Part shown: positions 9,100-17,074 of the stretch, piece after piece
Layout: every line of letters starts with the position of its first letter
Numbering within the stretch: position 1 is the first letter of the stretch
Origin: JALYOC01 sp036675345
Lineage (GTDB): Bacteria > Myxococcota > Myxococcia > Myxococcales > Myxococcaceae
Reading direction: 5' to 3'
Assembly: GCA_036675345.1 (NCBI GenBank)
Contig: JAKFFE010000043.1
Location: 1-64,000 of the forward strand
Length of the DNA: 64,000 nucleotides
Program-made: the position numbers and the translations under genes
Notes under the pieces: generated by a model
What the model saw: the letters and a program-made list of their open reading frames with translations, nothing else
Database searches by the model: none
Told to the model about the DNA's origin: nothing

Positions 9100-9720
9100 G
9101 TGTACACCGACCGCTTCAGCCTGCCGTTCCTCACGCAGGTGCTGATCGCCGCGGCCGAGCGACGACGTCCGGGCCTGGGTGGCTGGACCCCGCAGGTCCG
9201 CGCCGAGCTGAGACAAATCTTCGAGACCGAGCTTGTGGAGCTCAAGGCCCGGTTCTTTGAGCTGTTCGATGATCGTGCCCACTGGGAACGGATCGAACGC
9301 GCGCTCCTGGACGACGCCTTTCCCCGCTACTGCGCCTCCGCCGAGCCGCAGACCGCGCTCGAGCAACGCGGCTTCGGGATCTGGCGCGGCGGCGACGTGG
9401 TCTCCCGGATCGCGCTCGGCTTCGGCGGGCTGCTGGCGGGGGCCTTCATCGCCCGGGCCCCGTTCATCCCCCTGCCCACCAGCGCGGATGTGGTGGTGAT
9501 GATCTCCTCGCTGGGCACCCCGCTGCTGCCCGACCTCCAGGTGTGGCTGTACCAGCGGCGTTACCGCCGGAGCCTGGCCAGGATCGTGGAGGACATGGCG
9601 CTGGCCGCCCAGCAGCACCGGCTCTATCCCCCCCTGCCCCTGGGGCCCTCCCAGGAGCCGATTTCCGAAGTCGATTCCACGCGTCCGGCCTCCAACCGGC
9701 GCGAAACAGAACGAGGCTGA
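9100..9720 (+). CDS. Small membrane protein upstream of SPFH genes
   Basis: A 206-residue protein I do not recognise. Residues 1-100 are charged and helical. A hydrophobic stretch (IALGFGGLLAGAFIA) and a second near SADVVVMISSLG could form two membrane helices, followed by a basic helical tail. An in-frame GTG at 9064 would add 12 residues but sits inside the palindrome; GTG 9100 follows a TAAGGT box and is preferred. The gene ends three bases before the first SPFH protein, so it is probably co-transcribed with the SPFH pair, perhaps as a membrane partner. That role is inferred from context alone. Confidence 0.7.
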   Translation: MYTDRFSLPFLTQVLIAAAERRRPGLGGWTPQVRAELRQIFETELVELKARFFELFDDRAHWERIERALLDDAFPRYCASAEPQTALEQRGFGIWRGGDVVSRIALGFGGLLAGAFIARAPFIPLPTSADVVVMISSLGTPLLPDLQVWLYQRRYRRSLARIVEDMALAAQQHRLYPPLPLGPSQEPISEVDSTRPASNRRETERG

Positions 9721-9723
9721 CCC

Positions 9724-10761
9724 TTGGACGAAGCAAAGAAGAGATTCCAGCTCACCAAGGGGGGCCGTGCCCTCTACCTGGTGCTGGCGGCGGCGGTGGC
9801 CGGGGTGTTCGGCTACGGCAGCTGCACCACCTACGTGCGTCCCAACGAGTCCGGGATCAAGCAGGTGGTGTACGGCACCGGCAAGGGGATCAAGAAGGAC
9901 ATCTACCGCCCCGGACTGCACTTCGTGGCGGCGGGGATGGAGCGGCTGCACCGCTTCCCCACCGACGTGCAGTCGCTGAACATGACCGGGGAGGCGTCGG
10001 GGCCGCGGGAGGACTCGCGCAACTCCGCCCCGCTGAACATCCAGACCTCCGAGGGCTACAACGTCACCGTGGACGTCTCGGTGCTGTACCGGGTGGTGGA
10101 CCCCTACCAGGTGATCACCGCGGTGGGCCCAGGGACCCTGTACCAGGACTCGCTGGTGGTTCCCCGCTCCAGCCAGGTGCTGCGCAAGCAGCTGGGGGCG
10201 CTGGACGCGGAGGAGTTCTACGACGTGGCCAAGCGCACCGCGCGGGTAGAGAAGGCGGTGGAGGAGCTGAACCAGGAGCTGAACTCCTCGGGGATCAAGG
10301 TCCTCAACGTGTTCGTGCGCGGCTACGAGTACGACCAGCGCTACCAGCACGCGATCGAGCAGCGGAAGATCCAGGACCAGAGCGTGTTCAAGAACATCGC
10401 CGAGGCGGACATGGCGGCGGCCAACGCCGAGAAGGATCGGATCGTGGCGGTGGGTGACGCCTCGGTGCGGGTGGAGCTGGCCCGCGGTGACGCCGAGAAG
10501 TCCAAGCTGGAGTCGGAGGCCGAGCTCTACGAGCGCAGCCAGCGCGCCGGTGGCGAGCTGCAGCTGAAGCTGGCGGAGGCGGAGGGGACCCGGCTGGCCA
10601 ACGAGGCGCTGCGGGGCAGCGGGTCGGAGGCGATGGTCGGGCTGCGGATGGCGGAGGTGCTCAAGGGCACCAAGGTGGTGGTGATCCCCACCGATGGTCC
10701 CAGCGGCTTCAACCCGCTGGATCTGCAGACCGTCCTGCGCCGGTTCGATGTGAGGGAGTGA
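9724..10761 (+). CDS. SPFH/prohibitin-domain membrane protein
   Basis: A 345-residue stomatin/prohibitin/HflK-type protein. One N-terminal membrane segment (about residues 17-33) is followed by TTYVRPNESGIKQ, where the SPFH domain starts (about 35-220). After it comes an Ala/Glu-rich coiled coil (AEADMAAANAEKDR..., about 220-300) that drives oligomerisation in this superfamily. The C-terminus carries a VVVIPTDGPSG segment typical of the group. Such proteins assemble membrane scaffolds. The start is TTG with a weak GAGG upstream. Its end overlaps the next gene by four bases (ATGA), and that gene encodes a second SPFH protein, so the two probably form a hetero-oligomer. Confidence 0.87.
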   Translation: MDEAKKRFQLTKGGRALYLVLAAAVAGVFGYGSCTTYVRPNESGIKQVVYGTGKGIKKDIYRPGLHFVAAGMERLHRFPTDVQSLNMTGEASGPREDSRNSAPLNIQTSEGYNVTVDVSVLYRVVDPYQVITAVGPGTLYQDSLVVPRSSQVLRKQLGALDAEEFYDVAKRTARVEKAVEELNQELNSSGIKVLNVFVRGYEYDQRYQHAIEQRKIQDQSVFKNIAEADMAAANAEKDRIVAVGDASVRVELARGDAEKSKLESEAELYERSQRAGGELQLKLAEAEGTRLANEALRGSGSEAMVGLRMAEVLKGTKVVVIPTDGPSGFNPLDLQTVLRRFDVRE

Positions 10762-11849
10762 TGATGAACACCCAGCGCAACTTCGTCTTTGCGGTCGGCC
10801 TTGCCTCGATGGTGCTGGCCGGCTGCACCTGCCACTCCACCGGGTCCACCGAGATCGGGGTGGTGACCAAGAAGATCGCCCTGGTGGGCAAGGCCGGGGT
10901 CCAGGACCAGGTGTACGAGCCGGGCGCCACCTACTTCTTCGCCCCCCTGACCACCGACTGGCACACCTTCGATGTGTCGATCCAGAACCTGGCGATGACC
11001 AAGACCAGCAGCTCTCGCAAGGTGGGGGACCGGAACGACCGGGGCCAGATCTCCGCCGACGACGGGATCCGGTTCAAGACCATGGATGGCAACGACATCC
11101 GGGTGGACGTGACCGTGGTGTGGCAGATCGATCCCAAGAAGGCCTCCCACGTGCTGCAGTTCGTGGGGGACTCCACCCGCCAGGTGGAGGACAAGCTGGT
11201 CCGCCCCGCCTGCCGCAGCGTGGTGCGAGACGTGCTCAACCAGCTGCACTCCGAGGACTTCTACGTCTCCGAGAAGCGCTTCCAGAAGGCCAACGACGCG
11301 CGGGATCAGCTGGCCCGGGTGCTGGCCCCGGAGGGGATCATCGTCAGCCAGGTGATCCTGGGCGAGCACAACTTCCACCCCGAATACGAGCAGGTGATCC
11401 GGGACAAGAAGCTGGCGGAGCAGAACTCCGAGCGGCTGCGCTCGGAGGCCAAGGCCGCCGCGGAGGAGGCCAAGAGCAAGCTGGAGATCGCCAAGGGCCA
11501 GGTCAGCCAGCAGCTGGCGCAGGCGGCCGGCTTCCTGGACACGGTGAAGCTGCGCTCGGACGCCGAGTTCTACCAGGCCCAGAAGCGGGCGGAGGCGATC
11601 CTCACCGAGAAGAAGGCCCAGGCCCAGGGAATCAAGAAGGACAACGAGGCGATGGCCGGCGCAGGTGGCAAGACGATGGTCAAGCTCAAGCTGGCGGAGG
11701 CGATGGCGGGCAAGGAGATCGTGTTCCTGCCCTCCGGTGGCCAGGGGGGGATGAACATGCAGACCCTGAACCTCAACGCCCTGCTCAAGAGCTACGGCCC
11801 CCCGGAGGCCCCCTCCCGCGGCGCCCTCTCCGAGGCCTCGGGGCCGTAG
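10758..11849 (+). CDS. SPFH-domain lipoprotein
   Basis: A 363-residue paralogue of the preceding protein. Its N-terminus is a lipoprotein signal: a basic start, a hydrophobic core and lipobox VLAGC, with Cys near residue 22. The SPFH domain runs from STEIGVVTKK to about residue 240, followed by a Lys/Glu/Ala coiled coil (RLRSEAKAAAEEAKSKLE...). The tail EIVFLPSGGQGGMNMQTL mirrors the VVVIPTDGPSG end of its partner. SPFH proteins usually have a membrane helix, so a lipid-anchored, presumably periplasm-facing copy is unusual. It is translationally coupled to the upstream gene. The start could be the second or third Met. Confidence 0.85.
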   Translation: MMMNTQRNFVFAVGLASMVLAGCTCHSTGSTEIGVVTKKIALVGKAGVQDQVYEPGATYFFAPLTTDWHTFDVSIQNLAMTKTSSSRKVGDRNDRGQISADDGIRFKTMDGNDIRVDVTVVWQIDPKKASHVLQFVGDSTRQVEDKLVRPACRSVVRDVLNQLHSEDFYVSEKRFQKANDARDQLARVLAPEGIIVSQVILGEHNFHPEYEQVIRDKKLAEQNSERLRSEAKAAAEEAKSKLEIAKGQVSQQLAQAAGFLDTVKLRSDAEFYQAQKRAEAILTEKKAQAQGIKKDNEAMAGAGGKTMVKLKLAEAMAGKEIVFLPSGGQGGMNMQTLNLNALLKSYGPPEAPSRGALSEASGP

Positions 11850-11962
11850 TCGGCACCGCGGTCGCAGCGGTCTGGCCACTGGTCATCAGTGGCTACGACC
11901 GCTGCCGCATTGCCGCCCCGGCGGGTACTGCCGAACCTTGGGCCTCCCCGAAGGAGATCCCC

Positions 11963-12388
11963 ATGCGCATTGCCTCCCTGCTTCCGCTGTTCCCCCTGGC
12001 GGTCCTGATCACCGGGTGCCCCTCCCAAGACGAGCTGTGCCGCAGCGGGGTGGATCAGGTCTGCGAGCGCAGCTTTGAATGCCAGTCCGAGCAGGTCCGG
12101 GCCTCCCCGCAGTTCCAGGCCGCCTTCGGCACCAGCGTCGATAACTGCAAGGAGCTGCTGTACGCCAACCCGCTGCGCCCCACCGGCGCCACCGGGGTCG
12201 CCTGCGCGGATGTGGAGACCAACGAGCAGCTGTGCAGCAATCTGGGCGAACCCAGCGCCTCGGACTTCAGCCTCTCCAACGCCTCGGAGTGTCGCGACCA
12301 GCGCGACGACCTCTCCTGCCAGGACTACCTGGCCCAGTTGCAGAACCCCAGCCTGGCCCCGGGGGTGTGCGCGGACCGCTGCAAGTAA
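11963..12388 (+). CDS. Cysteine-rich small lipoprotein
   Basis: A 141-residue predicted lipoprotein with lipobox LITGC near residue 19. The mature part has about ten cysteines, likely paired as disulfides in the periplasm or at the outer membrane. AAGGAG lies upstream of the chosen ATG. It begins 113 bases after the SPFH lipoprotein and may be on the same transcript. I do not recognise a named family; similar small Cys-rich lipoproteins are common in Myxococcota. It ends 16 bases from the convergent methyltransferase gene. Confidence 0.75.
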   Translation: MRIASLLPLFPLAVLITGCPSQDELCRSGVDQVCERSFECQSEQVRASPQFQAAFGTSVDNCKELLYANPLRPTGATGVACADVETNEQLCSNLGEPSASDFSLSNASECRDQRDDLSCQDYLAQLQNPSLAPGVCADRCK

Positions 12389-12404
12389 GGCAGCGCGGGG
12401 AACG

Positions 12405-13154
12405 CTACCCCCGGTCGCGAGACTGGGGGGGCTTCTCGCCCGGCTCGCGCCGGCGGCCGATGGCGAACGCATAGCTGACGCTGGCCCGGCCGGTGCCACG
12501 GAACAGGTCCAGCTCCTGCTTGAAGGTGGCGGCGGCGGGGCTGGCGTCCACCTTGGATTCCGCCTGGCGGTACAGCTCGGCCAGCTCGGGATCGGAGAGG
12601 GTCTCCACCGACTCCGGCTCGAAGCCCGAGCGCTGCAGCAGGGCCAGGATCTCCCGGGGCAACAGCAGGGCCTCGCCCATCCGCTGCTCCCAGAACTCCA
12701 CCGCCGGCCGGGTCGGAAAGCGCCCCACCTTGGCGGGATAGGTGAAGGCCAGCCGGCCGCGGGGGGCCAGCAACCGGCGCAGCTCCTTGAGCAGCAGGGT
12801 GGCCGGCTGGAGCACCGCGCCCTGGACGATGATCCCGTCGAACTCCGCCTCCGGGAAGGGCAGCTTGCCCAGCTCGGCGCGGCGCAGGTGGATCCGGTCG
12901 GTCAGCCCCAGAGACTTCACCTTCTCGGTGAGGGCGGCCAGGGAGGCGTCGTTGAACTCCACCGCCACCACGTCACAGCCGAACTCGCGGGCCAGCACCA
13001 GGGCCGCGGTGCCGCGGCCGGCGGCCAGCTCCAGCACCTTGGAACCGCTGCCCAGGCCGGCCACGGTGCCGAAGCGGCGGGTCGCCTCATCGGTCTCGAA
13101 GGCACGCCGGACATCGGTCGGGAAGTAGAGCGGGAAGGCCTCGGCGGTGGGCAT
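12405..13154 (-). CDS. Class I SAM-dependent methyltransferase
   Basis: About 249 residues with a Rossmann-like methyltransferase fold. Motif I is VLELAAGRGTAAL (near residue 45), the acidic ribose-binding residue is in VVAVEFND, and motif IV-like FDGIIVQGAVL follows. The C-terminal third is helical. The substrate cannot be assigned. ATG at 13154 is taken as the start; an in-frame TTG at 13172 would add six residues, and neither has a strong ribosome site. It follows the DUF493 gene by about 30 bases on the same strand and is probably the last gene of the phoH-DUF493-methyltransferase group. Confidence 0.82.
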   Translation of the reverse strand: MPTAEAFPLYFPTDVRRAFETDEATRRFGTVAGLGSGSKVLELAAGRGTAALVLAREFGCDVVAVEFNDASLAALTEKVKSLGLTDRIHLRRAELGKLPFPEAEFDGIIVQGAVLQPATLLLKELRRLLAPRGRLAFTYPAKVGRFPTRPAVEFWEQRMGEALLLPREILALLQRSGFEPESVETLSDPELAELYRQAESKVDASPAAATFKQELDLFRGTGRASVSYAFAIGRRREPGEKPPQSRDRG

Positions 13155-13183
13155 CAAGGGTGTCTCTATCAACGAATGGGGGC

Positions 13184-13489
13184 CTACAGGTAATAGACGA
13201 CCCTGCGGTCCTTGTGCAGCGCCTCGTAGATGGTCCGACGCTGCTCCTCGGAGAGTAGATACACCGAGACGGTCAGTGAGATGTAGGTCCCCTTGCTGGA
13301 GGCCTGCCCACTGATCGAATCCGGAGAGATCTCGGTGCCCATCAGGCGCCGGAACAGCTGGCGGATGTACTCGCGGAAGCCATTCTCCTGCTTCCCCATC
13401 ACCTTGAAGTCGTAGATCGCCGGGTACTCGATGAGCGGCTTCGTCTCTTCGCCGCCCTTGCCGTCGTTCTGGGAGTCGCTCTCAGCCAT
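13184..13489 (-). CDS. DUF493 (YbeD-like) family protein
   Basis: A 101-residue protein. After a charged 20-residue leader it matches the compact YbeD/DUF493 alpha-beta fold: YPAIYDFKVMG, then a helix, then YISLTVSVYLLSEEQ and the terminal DRRVVYYL. The family has an ACT-like fold and is thought to be a small regulator; its target here is unknown. ATG 13489 is chosen because AGGG lies six bases upstream; GTG 13495 would add two residues. It starts eight bases below the PhoH stop and is certainly in the same operon. Confidence 0.85.
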   Translation of the reverse strand: MAESDSQNDGKGGEETKPLIEYPAIYDFKVMGKQENGFREYIRQLFRRLMGTEISPDSISGQASSKGTYISLTVSVYLLSEEQRRTIYEALHKDRRVVYYL

Positions 13490-13496
13490 CTGCACC

Positions 13497-14816
13497 CTAC
13501 AGGAGGTTGGCGGCCAGCTCCGCCAGGGCGCTGCGCTCGCCCTTGGTCATGGTGATGTGTCCGGCGATCTTCTCGCTCTTGAACCGGTTCACCACGTGGA
13601 CCAGGCCGTTGTTGGTGGAGTCCACATACGGGTTGTCGATCTGGAACGGGTCCCCGGTGAGGATGATCTTCGTGTTGTCCCCCACCCGGGTGATGATCGT
13701 CTTCACCTCGTGGGGGGTGAGGTTCTGGGCCTCGTCCACGATGATGAACTGGTTGGGGATGCTGCGGCCGCGGATGTAGGTCAGCGGTTCGATCTCCAGG
13801 ATCCCCAGGTCCATCAGCTCGTGGTACCCGCGGCCGGCCTTCTTGTCGGCGCGGGAGAGGTTCATCAGGAACTCCACGTTGTCGAAGATGGGCTGCATCC
13901 ACGGGTTGAGCTTCTGCTCCACGTCGCCGGGGAGGTAGCCGATGTCCCGGCCCAGCGGGAAGATCGGCCGTGAGACCAGCAGCTTCTGGTACTGGTTCTC
14001 CTCGGTCACCTTCTGCAGGCCCGCGGCGATCGCCAAAAGCGTCTTGCCGGTGCCGGCCTTGCCCACGATGGTGACCAGCTTGAGGTCGTCGTTGAGCACC
14101 AGGTCCAGCGCGTAGCTCTGCTCCATGTTGCGCGGCCGGATGCCCCAGATCCCGTCCTTGCCGGCCTTCACCAGCGGGACCAGCTTGCCCTTGGTGGGGT
14201 TCATCCGCGCCATCGCGGTGTGGGAGGGGTTGACCTCGTCCTTGAGGAGGACGAACTGGTTGGGCATCAGCTGCTCCATGCCCGGGATCTCCACCTCCGC
14301 CCCCGGCCGGTACATCTGATCCACCAGGTCCTTGGAGACCATCACCTCCGCCAGCCCGGTGTAGAGCTCGGAGATCTCCACCTGCTCGACGTCGTAGTCC
14401 TCGGCGTTGAGCCCCAGCGCATCGGCGCGGACCCGGAGGCTGGTGTCCTTGGTGATGAACACTGCCGGGGACTCCGGCTCGCTCTCCTTGACGTCGATGG
14501 CCACCGAGAGGATCCGGTTGTCCATCAGGCTGCCGTTGGCCATGGACAGCGGCAGGTCGCGGTTGGTGAACAGCACCCGCACCGTTCCCCCGTCCGGGAG
14601 CTGGACCCCCTCGGAGAGCGACCCCTCGTGACGGAAGGAGTCCAGGTAGCGGGCCACCTGGCGGGCGTTGCGGCCCAGTTCGCTGAGGTCACGCTTGAAC
14701 TGATCAATCTCCTCGATCACGTAGATCGGGATGACGACGTCATTGTCTCCGAAGGCAAAGATGGAGCGGGGATCGTGCAGCAGAACATTCGTGTCGAGGA
14801 TGAAGTTCTTTCGCAT
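13497..14816 (-). CDS. PIN-PhoH family ATPase (PhoH2-like)
   Basis: A 439-residue fusion of an N-terminal PIN ribonuclease domain and a C-terminal PhoH ATPase. The PIN part begins ILDTNVLLHDP and has later acidic residues (EEIDQFKRD, FITKDTSLRVRA). The PhoH part has Walker A VGKAGTGKTLL (about residue 255) and Walker B IIVDEAQNLTPHEVK (about 360). PhoH2 proteins are ATP-dependent RNA helicase/ribonucleases acting in the cytoplasm. The C-terminus ends in KGERSALAELAANLL, typical of the family. It heads the group with DUF493 and the methyltransferase. A palindrome-associated promoter lies upstream. Confidence 0.93.
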   Translation of the reverse strand: MRKNFILDTNVLLHDPRSIFAFGDNDVVIPIYVIEEIDQFKRDLSELGRNARQVARYLDSFRHEGSLSEGVQLPDGGTVRVLFTNRDLPLSMANGSLMDNRILSVAIDVKESEPESPAVFITKDTSLRVRADALGLNAEDYDVEQVEISELYTGLAEVMVSKDLVDQMYRPGAEVEIPGMEQLMPNQFVLLKDEVNPSHTAMARMNPTKGKLVPLVKAGKDGIWGIRPRNMEQSYALDLVLNDDLKLVTIVGKAGTGKTLLAIAAGLQKVTEENQYQKLLVSRPIFPLGRDIGYLPGDVEQKLNPWMQPIFDNVEFLMNLSRADKKAGRGYHELMDLGILEIEPLTYIRGRSIPNQFIIVDEAQNLTPHEVKTIITRVGDNTKIILTGDPFQIDNPYVDSTNNGLVHVVNRFKSEKIAGHITMTKGERSALAELAANLL

Positions 14817-14887
14817 CGGGAGAGGCGTTACCTCGTCGGAAGCGGGGTGCCTGCCACTGCGGTGGGTGCTGCCGTCCTGCTGTGGGG

Positions 14888-14920
14888 ACTATATGCACGG
14901 GGTGCCAGGTGAATCACCTG
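14888..14920 (-). promoter_or_regulatory. phoH promoter with palindrome at -35
   Basis: On the minus strand TATAGT (14893-14888) is a good -10. A perfect inverted repeat CAGGTG-N3-CACCTG (14906-14920) covers the place where the -35 would be, which is itself poor. That arrangement fits an operator or activator site. The leader would be about 65 bases. The palindrome could instead be part of a weak greB terminator, but no T-run follows. Confidence 0.4.
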
Positions 14921-14951
14921 CCGTCTATCGGAATGCGGTGTCGAAAAGCGG

Positions 14952-15467
14952 TCAGCGGTAGCTGATCTTCAACACCGTCAGCTCGATTTCGCCCAACGGT
15001 CGGTGGACCGTCACCGAGTCCCCCGGGCGCTTGCCCAGCAGCGCCCGGCCGATCGGAGAGTCGACGCTGATCCGGCCGCCCTTGGTGTCCAGCTCGTCCG
15101 GGCCCACCACCTGATAGGTGGTCTGCTTTCCGTCCTCGTCCTCCAGGAGCACGGTGGCGCCGAAGTAGATCTTGCTGCTGTCGGTCTGCTCCGCCGGGTC
15201 CACCAGGGTGCAGACGTCCAGCCGGCGCTGCAGAAAGCGGATCCGCCCGTCGATCTGCCGCAGCCGCTTCTTCCCGTAGATGTACTCGGCGTTCTCCGAC
15301 CGGTCCCCCTGGGCGGCGGCGGCGGAGACCTCGGCGGTCACCTTCGGGCGCTCCAAGGTCAGCAGCCGGACCAGCTCCTGGTGGAGCTTCTCGGCCCCCA
15401 GCCGGGTGATGTACCGCTTCTGTCCGGGGCGGATGACCTCGTCGTCGTCCTCTTCGTCGGGGGGCAT
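14952..15467 (-). CDS. greB: Transcription elongation factor GreB
   Basis: A 171-residue Gre factor that enters the RNA polymerase secondary channel and rescues backtracked complexes by stimulating transcript cleavage. The N-terminal coiled coil has the tip signature GDRSENAEYIYGKKRLRQID, and the C-terminal FKBP-like domain has SPIGRALLGKRPGDSV. The YIYGKKRLR segment and the end LTVLKISYR favour GreB over GreA. An acidic leader (PPDEEDDDEV) precedes the family domain. The ATG has no clear ribosome site. The gene is divergent from the tRNA pair, 72 bases away, and followed by the phoH promoter region. Confidence 0.92.
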   Translation of the reverse strand: MPPDEEDDDEVIRPGQKRYITRLGAEKLHQELVRLLTLERPKVTAEVSAAAAQGDRSENAEYIYGKKRLRQIDGRIRFLQRRLDVCTLVDPAEQTDSSKIYFGATVLLEDEDGKQTTYQVVGPDELDTKGGRISVDSPIGRALLGKRPGDSVTVHRPLGEIELTVLKISYR

Positions 15468-15504
15468 GGCGCGGGTGGGAAGTTACCCGTTCCACCCGCC
15501 CCCG

Positions 15505-15532
15505 TTGGCGTGATAGTCACCCGCGCACAATT
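15505..15532 (+). promoter_or_regulatory. Candidate promoter of the tRNA pair
   Basis: TTGGCG (15505-15510) and ACAATT (15527-15532) are spaced by 16 bases. Initiation seven bases on would fall at the first base of tRNA-Lys. Both hexamers are imperfect. Confidence 0.35.
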
Positions 15533-15539
15533 TGATCGC

Positions 15540-15612
<73 letters not shown>

Positions 15613-15632
15613 AATTTTTATGTCTTGCCTCT

Positions 15633-15705
15633 GTCCCCGTCGTCTAGAGGCCCAGGACGCTGGCCTTTCAAGCCGGTAACACGGGTTCGAATCCCGTCGG
15701 GGACA
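15633..15705 (+). tRNA. tRNA-Glu: tRNA-Glu (UUC anticodon)
   Basis: Acceptor GTCCCCG pairs with CGGGGAC, and T-stem ACGGG with CCCGT around TTCGAAT. The anticodon loop CTTTCAA carries TTC, reading GAA/GAG glutamate codons. The discriminator is A and CCA is not encoded. It follows tRNA-Lys by 20 bases and shares its transcript and terminator. Confidence 0.96.
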
Positions 15706-15716
15706 CTCAGCAGGAG

Positions 15717-15757
15717 AAGGCCGGAAGCCCTCACGGGTCTTCCGGCCTTTCTTTTGC
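15717..15757 (+). terminator. Rho-independent terminator of tRNA pair
   Basis: An 11-bp stem, AAGGCCGGAAG with CTTCCGGCCTT (15717-15727 and 15739-15749), is extended inside by CCC/GGG and followed by a T-rich tract. It lies 12 bases after tRNA-Glu and may also stop the convergent alcohol dehydrogenase. Confidence 0.85.
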
Positions 15758-15769
15758 GGGTGTTCCCGG

Positions 15770-16828
15770 TCAGCTCCGCTTCTCCTTCAGGCTGGCCAGG
15801 TCGATCACGAAGCGGTAGCGGACGTCGCTCTTGAGCACCCGCTCGTAGGCCTCGTTGATCTTCTGGACGGGGATCAGCTCGATGTCCGAGGTGATGCCGT
15901 GCTTGGCGCAGTGGTCCAGCATCTCCTGGGTCTCGGCGATGCCGCCGATCAGTGAACCGAGGAGCTTGCGGCCGCCCATGATCAGCGAAAACGCCTGCAG
16001 CGGGATGGCGGTGGGCGGGGCGCCGACGACGGCCATCGTCCCGCGCGGGCGCAGCAGGCCCAGGTACGCGTTGTAGTCGTGGGGCGCGGAGACCGTGTCG
16101 ATGATCAGGTCGAACTGACCTCGCAGCCGCTTGAACGCCGAACCGTCCTTGGTCACCACGAAGTCGGTGGCGCCGAGGCGGCGGGAGTCGGCCTCCTTCC
16201 CTCCGGAGGTGCTGAGCACGGTGACCTTGGCCCCCATCGACACCGCCAGCTTCACCGCCATGTGCCCCAGCCCACCCAGGCCCACCACGCCGACCCGGTC
16301 GCCCGGCTTGCAGCCTGCCTGGCGCAGGGGCGAGTAGGTGGTGATCCCCGCGCACAGCAGGGGGGCGGCTGCGGCCGGATCGAGGCCCTTGGGGATGAGG
16401 AGGGCAAAGCGCTCGTCGACCACGTAGTGGCTGGAGTAGCCGCCGTAGGTGGGCGTCTTCCGGTCCATCTCGGTGCCGTTGTAGGTGGGGGCGTTCCCCT
16501 TCTCGCAGAACTGCTCGAGGTGATCGGCGCAGGGACCGCAGGCGCGGCAGGAGTCCACCATGCAGCCGATGCCGGCGAGGTCTCCCTGCTTGAAGCGGGA
16601 GACCTGGGCACCGACCTGCGTGACCCGCCCGACGATCTCGTGCCCGGGCACCATCGGGAAGCGGGCGCCCGACCACTCGTCGCGTGCCTGGTGGATGTCC
16701 GAGTGGCACACGCCGCAGAACAGGACGTCGAGCACCACGTCGTGGGGGCCCGGCTCACGACGGTCGATGGTCATCGGGACCAGCGGCTGCCCCGCGGCGG
16801 GGGCGCCCCAAGCTTGAACCTTCTGCAT
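15770..16828 (-). CDS. Zinc-dependent alcohol dehydrogenase (YahK/CAD-like)
   Basis: A 352-residue medium-chain dehydrogenase/reductase. The catalytic zinc site is in GVCHSDIH and VPGHEIVG. The structural zinc lobe is CRACGPC followed by a fourth Cys. The dinucleotide-binding loop is GVVGLGGLGHMAVKLA. Length and motifs match the cinnamyl-alcohol dehydrogenase/YahK subgroup, which usually reduces aldehydes with NADPH; the substrate here is unknown. The ATG at 16828 is preceded by AAGGAG and starts exactly at the family N-terminus, so upstream codons in the same frame are not part of the gene. It stands alone between two terminators. Confidence 0.92.
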   Translation of the reverse strand: MQKVQAWGAPAAGQPLVPMTIDRREPGPHDVVLDVLFCGVCHSDIHQARDEWSGARFPMVPGHEIVGRVTQVGAQVSRFKQGDLAGIGCMVDSCRACGPCADHLEQFCEKGNAPTYNGTEMDRKTPTYGGYSSHYVVDERFALLIPKGLDPAAAAPLLCAGITTYSPLRQAGCKPGDRVGVVGLGGLGHMAVKLAVSMGAKVTVLSTSGGKEADSRRLGATDFVVTKDGSAFKRLRGQFDLIIDTVSAPHDYNAYLGLLRPRGTMAVVGAPPTAIPLQAFSLIMGGRKLLGSLIGGIAETQEMLDHCAKHGITSDIELIPVQKINEAYERVLKSDVRYRFVIDLASLKEKRS

Positions 16829-17011
16829 CTGGCTACTCCTTCGGGTGACGGGGTGACTGCGGTCAGGTCCCCTAGAGATACGGTCCCGGGGTCCCCGCAG
16901 CCAGAAGGAGCGACACGAATGGGCTTTGAAGCCCTGATTGACAATCGTGCTGCAGGGCGTGACCGGGCGCTCAAGGGGGCAGTGGCGCGTGGTGGGGGTC
17001 GCCCGCACGAA

Positions 17012-17047
17012 CGGCAAAGGCCGGAGTCCCCTTGAGGGTCTCCGGCC
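17012..17047 (-). terminator. Terminator of the secreted-protein gene
   Basis: GGCCGGAG (17019-17026) pairs with CTCCGGCC (17040-17047), with an inner CCC/GGG. On the minus strand a short T-run follows. It lies about 27 bases after the stop at 17075 and separates that gene from the alcohol dehydrogenase. Confidence 0.7.
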
Positions 17048-17074
17048 CATCGTGCTCGTCGTGGAGTTGGACTG

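Noticed and set aside
15770..17050. Longer start for the alcohol dehydrogenase
   Set aside because: The upstream codons lack conservation and pass through a terminator; ATG 16828 has AAGGAG and the family N-terminus.
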